A stretch of 13,283 bases of DNA, from the NCBI GenBank assembly GCA_964424545.1, contig CAYRJN010000108.1, positions 1 through 13,283 on the forward strand, read 5' to 3'. A program made the position numbers and the translations under genes. Below the pieces are notes generated by a model. The model saw nothing but the letters and a program-made list of their open reading frames with translations. It was not told where the DNA came from and ran no database searches. Below are positions 1-6,286 of the stretch, in pieces (the stretch's first letter is position 1; the number at the start of each line of letters is the position of its first letter). Origin of the DNA: JAUVIB01 sp964424545 (lineage in GTDB: Bacteria > Calditrichota > Calditrichia > Calditrichales > Calditrichaceae).

Positions 1-63
1 AGCAATTATTATACCCAAAATAATTAAAACGGCGAAGCCGATATTTTGCGCTTTTACTTTCAT
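1..63 (-). CDS. N-terminus of a membrane-anchored or exported protein (partial)
   Basis: Only the first 21 codons are in the window. They read MKVKAQNIGF followed by a hydrophobic run (AVLIILGIIIA), which is a signal peptide or an N-terminal membrane anchor. The start ATG overlaps the stop of the preceding YedE-like gene as ATGA, and an AAGGAGG ribosome binding site lies within the last codons of that gene, so the start is well supported and the gene is translationally coupled to the operon. The function cannot be read from this fragment. Genes in this position of sulfur-reductase/YeeE clusters are often rhodanese- or thioredoxin-like, but that is inference from context only. Confidence 0.7.
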   Translation of the reverse strand, partial: MKVKAQNIGFAVLIILGIIIA

Positions 64-653
64 TGCACTTCCTCCTTTGCTAATTTCTTGTGAGCCCAGT
101 CAATACCAAAAAACATACCCAAAGCAAGGAAGACAACCAAAAGAGCGACAATGCCGGAACTCAAATTAAGAAATGCGGGAACAGTAATGCTTCCCATATT
201 ACCCGCCATAAACAAGGATTCAATACCGGGAAACATTTCACCGAAAACAAACATGCCGAACATGGCGCCAAGGATGAACACAATACCGTCAATTCGGCCA
301 GTTACCATGCCGACAACCGAGGTTCCGGGACAATAACCGCCGATCACAAAACCAAATCCGAATATAATACCACCAACCACCTGCGCCCATAAAAAGGTGG
401 GATTAATATAAAGCAGATTAATATCGAACCATCCGAATAGGGTAAAATAGAGTACGCCGAGCATGGCGACAAGCACGGAAGTAAACATTACTTTGATTAC
501 CGTGTTGTTTTTAAAATAAAATTGTTTTGCCAGCACTGTACTGTCACCGAAGCCGGCTCGTTCCAACCAAAACCCGAAAGCAATACCGATTAGGAGAGCA
601 ACAATAAAACCGGTTTGTTCTCCGAAATAACCCATTTTAAAAAAAGGTGCCAT
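60..653 (-). CDS. YeeE/YedE-family sulfur transport protein, half-size (GYCPGTS half)
   Basis: A 197-residue polytopic membrane protein with about five hydrophobic segments. It carries two hallmarks of the YeeE/YedE (DUF395) family: LERAGFGDS near residues 30-38 and GGYCPGTS with Cys108. In full-length YeeE/TsuA transporters, conserved membrane cysteines pass thiosulfate through the pore, and two similar halves sit in one chain of roughly 350 residues. Here the halves are separate genes, so this protein probably pairs with the product of 665-1168. The start is backed by an AAGGAG site about seven bases upstream; the gap from the previous gene is 11 bases. The last gene of the visible operon starts inside its stop codon. 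The exact substrate (thiosulfate, polysulfide or another sulfur species) is inferred, not seen. Confidence 0.85.
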   Translation of the reverse strand: MAPFFKMGYFGEQTGFIVALLIGIAFGFWLERAGFGDSTVLAKQFYFKNNTVIKVMFTSVLVAMLGVLYFTLFGWFDINLLYINPTFLWAQVVGGIIFGFGFVIGGYCPGTSVVGMVTGRIDGIVFILGAMFGMFVFGEMFPGIESLFMAGNMGSITVPAFLNLSSGIVALLVVFLALGMFFGIDWAHKKLAKEEVQ

Positions 654-664
654 TTTTTATCTCC

Positions 665-1168
665 TTAAATCCATAATTTTCTGACAAAATATGCAAGCGC
701 AAAGGCGCCGGCAAATACCGAAAAAATAAAAATCCAACCGGCTAATGCCAATGATGCGCCGCCGGTCAAAGCAAGACCGCTGGTACAACCGCGAGCCATA
801 CGGGCGCCAAAACCCATTAAAGCGCCACCGCCGAAAGCCATAATCAAACGAGTCCTGTTGGATATATTAGGCCCTTTGCCTATGGTTACTTTTAGCCGGC
901 CGGCTATGGCGCCGGATAGAAATCCGCCAATGAGAACACCGATCAGCTCAAAAACCAGCCAATTTTTTAAAGGACTTTCAAAATATTTGGCAAAATAGGG
1001 GTTGGCGGCCACATGATCGGGCGCAATCAAACTTAAAAACCACACATCAAAACGCATCAAAGCGCCGGACGCTCCCAGTCCGCGACCCATTAAAACAAAA
1101 GTTAATAACAACGTTAAGCCCAAACCCGCCCCCGCAACATAGGGGGACCAATACTTTTTTTCTTTCAT
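665..1168 (-). CDS. YeeE/YedE-family sulfur transport protein, half-size (RGCTSG half)
   Basis: A 167-residue membrane protein with four or five hydrophobic helices and a loop after the first one. The motif ARGCTSGLALTGG with Cys128 is the conserved cysteine signature of the other half of YeeE/YedE proteins, and the preceding GGGALMGFGARMA is also typical. Together with the downstream half-size protein (60-653) it would rebuild a complete two-cysteine thiosulfate-type transporter. An AAGGAG site sits eight bases before the ATG, and the gene lies 30 bases after the NrfD gene in the same operon. Its presence beside a sulfur-type molybdoenzyme suggests import of substrate or export of a sulfur product. 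Family assignment is firm; direction of transport and substrate are inferred. Confidence 0.83.
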   Translation of the reverse strand: MKEKKYWSPYVAGAGLGLTLLLTFVLMGRGLGASGALMRFDVWFLSLIAPDHVAANPYFAKYFESPLKNWLVFELIGVLIGGFLSGAIAGRLKVTIGKGPNISNRTRLIMAFGGGALMGFGARMARGCTSGLALTGGASLALAGWIFIFSVFAGAFALAYFVRKLWI

Positions 1169-1198
1169 TTCCGCTTCTCCTTATTTCAGCGAATGATT

Positions 1199-2161
1199 TT
1201 ATTGTAATTGTTCGACAAATTTATAGAGCCATCTTGAAGCCTGACCGGCGTCGACCACGATGAAACGTAAAATTAACCCTCCGATTAAAACCAGCGCTGC
1301 GGGAACGGCAACGGGAACATTATAGCCTCCCAATTCAAGCGCTTCTGAAATAAACGGAACGATAAGACCGAGAACGAATACAAAAGTCCAAAAAACAGCC
1401 GTATACGAGCCGCCGAGAAACATATGGGCGGCGTGAATTTGAACTTCGGTAGAAGCAAGAAAGCCCATAAACATGTGAATAATCAGGAAAATTTCGGTAG
1501 CGATTAATATTAAATCTATTTGACCCATTTTGGCTTTTTCTTCATGCGATTTGGAAATCAGCATAACAAAAGCGGTGCCGGTTGACAGACCGGAAACAAG
1601 AAACAGCGGGCCGAGAATAGCCGTATTCCAAAAAGGGCGGGCGTTAAAAGCGGAAAGCAAGATTCCGGTGTACATACCGAGAATTAGAGAAGTAATTAAC
1701 AATCCCCAGGCGATCCATCTTTGATATCCCTTAAACCGGTCAACGACTTTTTCCACAAGTGGTAATTTCCAGTCCCATTTTGGAAAAATATCTTTAATAA
1801 ATGTGGCAACCCAAATAAGGCTTAACGGGAAGACGATCATTAATATCCAGGCGCCCCAGGACATAGGTGATTCCCAGCGAATAATGGTGTATAATCGCCA
1901 AAAATAGAGTTTATGCGTTAAGTCTAAAAAAAGCGCCAGCAGCCCGACGGCCAACATGATGGGAACAAAAATTGGCGCAATTTTTACCGTTGTTCTGTAT
2001 TGTTCACTTTTCCCGCGTATAAAATAAAATGCGGAAAAGAATAAAATTCCGGCAACCACGCCGCCGAGAAAAAGATAAATCGGAATTTCCCATCCCCAGG
2101 CGTGAAGCACCGGGTCAATACCGGGATTCATTCTTCCGGAAGTTATAATCGTTTCTTTCAT
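1199..2161 (-). CDS. psrC: NrfD/PsrC-type membrane quinol-oxidising subunit of a molybdoenzyme complex
   Basis: A 320-residue integral membrane protein with roughly eight to ten hydrophobic segments. It belongs to the NrfD/PsrC family: the N-terminal WGWEIPIYLFLGGVVAG is the family's signature first helix, and WGAWILMIVFPLSL around residues 103-116 and later membrane segments such as GLSTGTAFVMLIS fit. NrfD/PsrC subunits carry no haem; they take electrons from menaquinol in the membrane and hand them to the ferredoxin subunit. The length matches PsrC. A GGAG site lies nine bases before the ATG, and the gene follows the ferredoxin subunit by 18 bases. The name psrC reflects family and gene order; thiosulfate, polysulfide or tetrathionate reductases use the same subunit type, so the substrate is not proven. 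Confidence 0.88.
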   Translation of the reverse strand: MKETIITSGRMNPGIDPVLHAWGWEIPIYLFLGGVVAGILFFSAFYFIRGKSEQYRTTVKIAPIFVPIMLAVGLLALFLDLTHKLYFWRLYTIIRWESPMSWGAWILMIVFPLSLIWVATFIKDIFPKWDWKLPLVEKVVDRFKGYQRWIAWGLLITSLILGMYTGILLSAFNARPFWNTAILGPLFLVSGLSTGTAFVMLISKSHEEKAKMGQIDLILIATEIFLIIHMFMGFLASTEVQIHAAHMFLGGSYTAVFWTFVFVLGLIVPFISEALELGGYNVPVAVPAALVLIGGLILRFIVVDAGQASRWLYKFVEQLQ

Positions 2162-2179
2162 TTCTAATTTCTCCGAATT

Positions 2180-2716
2180 TTATAATAAATAAAATACATG
2201 TGGATTGGTTCCAGCTTCAGGGATTAATGTCTTGTATTTCCTTGAGTTGAGAACTTTTGAGATTTCACTATTTTTATCGTCAAGATCGCCAAAAATCATA
2301 CAATGCGTCGGGCATACCGCTACGCAGGCGGGATCTTCGCCTTCTTTTACGCGATGGATGCAAAAGGTACACTTGTCGATGTAGCCCTCGGGATGTACGT
2401 AGCGGGCGTCATAAGGACAAGAAGCCACGCAGGCTTTACACCCGATGCACTCGTCATGCGTTACCAGTACGACACCGCCTTCGGCATAATGGCTTGCCGA
2501 GGTGGGGCAGCATCTTACACAGGGTGAATCGGCGCAGTGATTGCAGCGTTCGGAACGGATTTCGAGATGCAGGTTGGGATATTCTCCATACGTATCCTGA
2601 ACAATCCAGTCGCGGCAGTAACCGATAGGAACATTATTTTCCGTTTGGCAGGCGACCACACAATCAGCACAGCCGACACAGCGTTTAGTATCTATTGCCA
2701 TTGCATATCTTGCCAT
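2180..2716 (-). CDS. psrB: Four-[4Fe-4S] ferredoxin subunit (PsrB/PhsB/DmsB type)
   Basis: A 178-residue electron-transfer subunit with four cysteine groups typical of the DmsB/PsrB/NrfC family: CVGCADCVVAC, CNHCADSPCVRCCP, CIGCKACVASCP, and CTFC followed by CVAVCP. They bind four [4Fe-4S] clusters that carry electrons from the NrfD subunit to the molybdopterin subunit. The chosen start is the ATG at 2716, because GGAGG at 2726-2730 lies nine bases before it; the ATG at 2725, which adds MSD, would directly abut the ribosome binding site. With this start the gene begins one base after the stop of the catalytic subunit gene, indicating coupled translation. There is no signal peptide, as expected for a subunit exported together with its Tat-carrying partner. 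Confidence 0.9.
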   Translation of the reverse strand: MARYAMAIDTKRCVGCADCVVACQTENNVPIGYCRDWIVQDTYGEYPNLHLEIRSERCNHCADSPCVRCCPTSASHYAEGGVVLVTHDECIGCKACVASCPYDARYVHPEGYIDKCTFCIHRVKEGEDPACVAVCPTHCMIFGDLDDKNSEISKVLNSRKYKTLIPEAGTNPHVFYLL

Positions 2717-2717
2717 A

Positions 2718-4940
2718 TCAGACATCCTCCATGCTAAAAGTAATGAAATTAACCCTCATGCCTGTGCCTCCCATAATCGGATCAAGTTTAACGCGCGAAA
2801 TAAGCGACGTGTCGCTTGCGCCTTTTTTATAGGATCTTGACATCTGCTTCTGATTATGACCAAAACCGTGAACCATATATAGGGAATCATGCCGAATTCT
2901 TTGGGTTACATAAGCTTTGATTTTATTGGTTTTTTTCCCGTCTAAATTTTTAAGCACCACATAATCGCCGGTTTTAATACCCCACTCTTTAGCTACTTTA
3001 GGGTTAATCCATACCACATTTTCGGCCATCAAATCGGTTAAGTTCGGATTGTTTGTTGTGCGTGAAAAGCTGTGCATGGGCGCGCGCCCGTAATTCAAAC
3101 GATAATATCCTTCCGGCGGCTCTTCATGATGCGTATATTTTGGAATAGGATCAAATCCATGTTCTGCCAATACAGTAGAATAAAGCTCAATCTTACCGGT
3201 ATTGGTGCCGAATTCATATTCTTCGCCGTTAAGATAATAAAGATCTTCGTCATACGGCAGCTTTTTGACGCCTATTTTTTTCATCTCTTCGAGCGAACTG
3301 CCGATGGATTTTAAACGATAATCGAGGTAATCTTCAAACGTTTTCCATGGAAAATATTTTTCCAAACCAAGTCTTTTGCCCAACTCTTTAGCCATCCACC
3401 AAGCAGGCTTAGTGTTGTACTTTGGTTCGAACGCGGGAGCTCTTAAGGCGATCGTAGCCTCCCGGCCCGGGGAAACGCGGATATCGTCATAGCGTTCGAG
3501 ATAAGTACATTCCGGCAGCACAACATCAGCCCAGCCGGTGATTTCCATGGGCATAATATCTATGGCCACAACAAGCTCCAGCGCTTTTAAGGCTTCGATC
3601 GTCTTTTCCGGCTGAGGCAGAGTAAGCGGAAGATTCGTGCCGTAAACGATCCACCCTTTAAAAGAACAATCTTTATCCGGCGTTGGAATGGTGGCGTCGC
3701 AAATACCGGAACTCAGCGCAAGGTTAGCCAAGGGAAATTGTTCGGGGAAAGCGTCTTTCCAATTCTTTTTCGGTTTCGGGAACTTCGGTATGGGGTATTT
3801 TTTCAAATGCGCTTTGGCGGGCGCGTAAAATCCGCCCCGGCGTCCCCACGATCCGAGAAGAGCGTTTAAAATGGCTCCGGCGCGTACGCGTTGTGTATCA
3901 TCGCCGTACCAGGTTACATGTCTTCCCGGGTGAACGAGCGTTGCCGGCGCGTTCTTTGCCATTTCTCTTGCGGTTTCGCGAATTATATGCGGTTTAATGG
4001 TTGTAATGGGATAAGCCCATTCCGGTGTATTGTTTTTTACGGATTGTTTAAGCTCTTCAAAACCGTAAGTATATTGTTTAACATATTCTTTATCATACAA
4101 CTCTTCTTCAATGATTACATTGATCCAGGCCAACAATAAAGCGAGATCGGTAGCCGGTTTAATCGGCAGCCAATATTTGGATTTTGAGGCCGCCGTCGAA
4201 TAGCGTGGATCGACCGTGATAACCGTTGCGCCGTTAGCCACCGCTTCGGAAAATTCCTGTACCTGGCCGTTATGCATATTTTCGCCGATATGCGAACCGA
4301 TTAAAACGATACATTTGGAATTAACCAGATCGGTTCTTTCCGGCGAACCGACGCCTTCTCCGTAAGTTAACAGATAAGCTTCTTCTCTCGGTCCGCGGCA
4401 TTGAGCATAGGACGGAGCAGCTATATTATTGGAACCGAATCCTTTCATTAATGTTTTAAAATAGGTTCCACCGGAACCGTGCGTAAATAAGGCAATACAT
4501 TCGGGCCCCCATTTTTCTTTAATAGCGTTCATTTTATCGGCGATATAGTCAAACGCTTCGTCCCAGGTCGCTTCTCGGAAAACTTGTTTTCCGCGCTCTT
4601 CGGTTCGTATTAACGGCGTTTTCAGGCGCTGGGTGTCGGTATAAGCGCCTATACCGCCGGTTCCGCGCGGGCAAAATCGGCCGCGACTATTTGGATCATC
4701 AGGATTACCGGTGATTTTCCAAGGTTCGCCGTTTTTCTTATGAACCCAGCCGGCGCATTTCCAAAAACAAAGTTCGCAATAGGTCGGCGTTTTTTCCAGA
4801 ACACCCTCGGCAATCATATCGGCCGCGACAGCTTTTCCTGTCCCTGAAAAAGCCGTAAACGCCGAAGCCCCCATCATAATGCCTCCCGTACCAGCCCCGA
4901 GAATTTTAATAAACTCTCGTCTTTTTAGTTTTTTAGACAT
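2718..4940 (-). CDS. psrA: Tat-exported molybdopterin oxidoreductase, polysulfide/thiosulfate reductase catalytic subunit type
   Basis: A 740-residue catalytic subunit of the DMSO-reductase superfamily. The N-terminus has a twin-arginine signal (KRREFIKILG, then a hydrophobic stretch to AVA near residue 39), so the enzyme works outside the cytoplasmic membrane. Residues 55-90 carry the [4Fe-4S] site C-x2-C-x3-C-x27-C (Cys55, 58, 62, 90), followed by the FCPRGTGG motif. Cys181 in SYAQCRGP is the likely molybdenum ligand, as in polysulfide and thiosulfate reductases. The C-terminal MopB domain contains MVHGFGH and RSYKKGASD, which resemble PsrA/PhsA. The start overlaps the regulator gene by eight bases, with GGAGG about 11 bases upstream. 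Polysulfide, thiosulfate or tetrathionate may be the substrate; sequence alone does not decide, although the YeeE genes favour a sulfur compound. Confidence 0.88.
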   Translation of the reverse strand: MSKKLKRREFIKILGAGTGGIMMGASAFTAFSGTGKAVAADMIAEGVLEKTPTYCELCFWKCAGWVHKKNGEPWKITGNPDDPNSRGRFCPRGTGGIGAYTDTQRLKTPLIRTEERGKQVFREATWDEAFDYIADKMNAIKEKWGPECIALFTHGSGGTYFKTLMKGFGSNNIAAPSYAQCRGPREEAYLLTYGEGVGSPERTDLVNSKCIVLIGSHIGENMHNGQVQEFSEAVANGATVITVDPRYSTAASKSKYWLPIKPATDLALLLAWINVIIEEELYDKEYVKQYTYGFEELKQSVKNNTPEWAYPITTIKPHIIRETAREMAKNAPATLVHPGRHVTWYGDDTQRVRAGAILNALLGSWGRRGGFYAPAKAHLKKYPIPKFPKPKKNWKDAFPEQFPLANLALSSGICDATIPTPDKDCSFKGWIVYGTNLPLTLPQPEKTIEALKALELVVAIDIMPMEITGWADVVLPECTYLERYDDIRVSPGREATIALRAPAFEPKYNTKPAWWMAKELGKRLGLEKYFPWKTFEDYLDYRLKSIGSSLEEMKKIGVKKLPYDEDLYYLNGEEYEFGTNTGKIELYSTVLAEHGFDPIPKYTHHEEPPEGYYRLNYGRAPMHSFSRTTNNPNLTDLMAENVVWINPKVAKEWGIKTGDYVVLKNLDGKKTNKIKAYVTQRIRHDSLYMVHGFGHNQKQMSRSYKKGASDTSLISRVKLDPIMGGTGMRVNFITFSMEDV

Positions 4941-5388
4941 CGGTTTCCGCCCTCCAAAATTCTTTTAATATTACTTTTATATTATTACAAGCTGCTGACT
5001 TTATATAAACGGGACATAATCGACAATCTTCGTTTTTACACTTTTCGCCTTTATTCTCCACCATCCAGCAGGGTACGGATGTGCTATAAAAAGCGTCGCA
5101 ATTTTTTCTATCTTCTATGGAGCAGGGTTTTAATTCCCAACACGGTATGGTGGAAAGCATCATGCGGATACCGGCGAGATTCAATCCTTTGTTTTCTAAC
5201 ATATTGCGAATACATTCAATACGTTTCAGGTCCCCTTCGGAATACAGCCGGTGTTTGCCCTTGCTTTTTTGAGGAATAATCAATCCTTCGGCCTCATATA
5301 AGCGCAGCGTTGCCACGGAAATTGAGAATATTTTAGCAACCATGCCGATGGGATATAATTTTTCTTCTTTACTTTTTGTTGTTCTCAT
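4933..5388 (-). CDS. MerR-family regulator with cysteine-rich C-terminal sensor domain
   Basis: A 151-residue regulator and the first gene of the operon. Residues 11-80 form a MerR winged helix-turn-helix (YPIGMVAKIFSISVATLRLY, then the HRLYSEGDLKRI wing). The C-terminal half, from residue 81, holds eight cysteines (83, 89, 97, 107, 117, 122, 125, 134), including PCWELKPC, PCWMV and CRLCPVY. This CW-x5-C...CW...C-x2-CP pattern resembles the small two-CW cysteine domains seen in signalling proteins of anaerobes and suggests a metal, Fe-S or persulfide sensor. The stop overlaps the catalytic subunit gene by eight bases, so regulator and reductase are probably co-transcribed and autoregulated. 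MerR fold: high confidence; ligand: unknown. Confidence 0.87.
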   Translation of the reverse strand: MRTTKSKEEKLYPIGMVAKIFSISVATLRLYEAEGLIIPQKSKGKHRLYSEGDLKRIECIRNMLENKGLNLAGIRMMLSTIPCWELKPCSIEDRKNCDAFYSTSVPCWMVENKGEKCKNEDCRLCPVYIKSAACNNIKVILKEFWRAETDV

Positions 5389-5417
5389 TATAAATACCTA
5401 TACTGGATAATGTAGTT

Positions 5418-5443
5418 AAATCTATATATATCAATATAGATTT
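5418..5443. promoter_or_regulatory. Perfect dyad, likely operator of the MerR-type regulator
   Basis: AAATCTATAT and its exact reverse complement ATATAGATTT flank a 6-base spacer, 30 bases upstream of the regulator's ATG. MerR proteins bind such dyads in the core of their target promoter. On the minus strand TTGCAA (5442-5447) and TAGATT (5419-5424) could be the -35 and -10, placing the dyad across the promoter of the operon; the boxes themselves are uncertain. Confidence 0.55.
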
Positions 5444-5568
5444 GCAATAACCATACCAATCTTTTATATTCGCCTACGACGAAAAAAACAGTAAAATAAG
5501 AGTATATTTTTTTTAGCGGTTGCTTAATCTTTTTCCGTTTAACTCTAATAGAAACAATAGAATCAAGG

Positions 5569-5574
5569 TATAAT
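5569..5574 (+). promoter_or_regulatory. Possible -10 box for the mobA transcript
   Basis: A perfect TATAAT lies 119 bases upstream of mobA in an AT-rich region. No convincing TTGACA-like -35 is seen at the right distance, so this is tentative. If used, transcription would start near 5581, just before the hairpin at 5589-5648. The rest of the 304-base gap between the regulator and mobA is AT-rich and shows no other gene. Confidence 0.35.
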
Positions 5575-5588
5575 CACTTATCCGTATC

Positions 5589-5648
5589 GGGCGTTCTCCG
5601 CTTATTTTGTAAAATGGTATCGGATTTATTAAAAGAACGCCTTTTTTT
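5589..5648 (+). terminator. Terminator-like hairpin with U-tract in the mobA leader
   Basis: GGCGTTCT (5590-5597) pairs perfectly with AGAACGCC (5634-5641), directly followed by seven T residues. Inside the 36-base loop CCG/CGG and ATTTT-GT-AAAAT can pair, giving a longer compound stem. The shape is that of an intrinsic terminator on the plus strand, but no plus-strand gene lies upstream; it sits 44 bases before mobA. It could be an attenuator, end a short RNA, or block read-through from the divergent side. Confidence 0.5.
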
Positions 5649-5692
5649 ATAATTGAGAAATTATTTTTGGATTTATTTCCAGAATCGGGAAT

Positions 5693-6286
5693 ATGGAATT
5701 AATAAAAGAAGATATTTCAACAATCATTATAGCCGGCGGCAAAGGAAGACGTTTCGGCAGACCGAAATACGATGTGATATTTAAGGGCAGACGACTTGTT
5801 GATATTGCCGTTGAGTTTGCACGACAATTCGGCGGACGAATCTCCGTCGCTTGTGGGTCTTTTAATTGTAATTTAAGCGGCGGAATTAGAACGTTTAACG
5901 ATATTATTTCCGGTTGCGGTCCGCTTGGCGGTATTTACAGCGCTCTCCATTACAGTGAAACGCAATGGATTTTAATAATGCCGGTGGATATGCCCAATTT
6001 ATCAGTAGAGATATATAATATTTTGTCGCAAAATATAATAGATGAGAGAAGCCCTGTTGCCGCCGTATCGAATAAAGGATTAGAACCGCTTGTATCAATT
6101 TGGCCGAGATCAGCAGTAAATCAGGTAGAAAAAATGATCAAGGCAGGCAATTACAGTATCCGTGATTGTTTAAAAGCGCTGCGGTTTAAAGCGGTTAAAA
6201 TCAACGGGGAGCATAACGAAAACAAAGAAGATCCTTTTTATAATATTAATACACAACAGGATTTAATAATAAAACCGACAGATTAA
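5693..6286 (+). CDS. mobA: Molybdenum cofactor guanylyltransferase MobA
   Basis: A 197-residue nucleotidyltransferase, normal for MobA. It transfers GMP from GTP to molybdopterin, giving the guanine dinucleotide cofactor used by DMSO-reductase-family enzymes, and acts in the cytoplasm. The GTP-binding loop is IIAGGKGRRFGRPKY (residues 11-25). GPLGGIYSAL near residue 82 and the metal-binding PVDMPNLS near 103 are the other family motifs, and the C-terminal FYNINTQQDL matches the usual NINTPEDL. The ribosome binding site is weak (GGGA a few bases upstream). It stands divergent from the molybdoenzyme operon and serves that enzyme's cofactor supply. Its stop overlaps the stop region of the convergent permease gene by four bases, leaving no room for a terminator between them. 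Confidence 0.9.
   Translation: MELIKEDISTIIIAGGKGRRFGRPKYDVIFKGRRLVDIAVEFARQFGGRISVACGSFNCNLSGGIRTFNDIISGCGPLGGIYSALHYSETQWILIMPVDMPNLSVEIYNILSQNIIDERSPVAAVSNKGLEPLVSIWPRSAVNQVEKMIKAGNYSIRDCLKALRFKAVKINGEHNENKEDPFYNINTQQDLIIKPTD

Noticed and set aside
2257..2737. Plus-strand frames opposite the ferredoxin subunit gene
   Set aside because: They are antisense shadows of a clearly coding minus-strand gene with four Fe-S motifs.
5450..5692. Moco riboswitch upstream of mobA
   Set aside because: I could not find the multi-stem layout of that RNA; only a single compound hairpin with a U-tract is visible.
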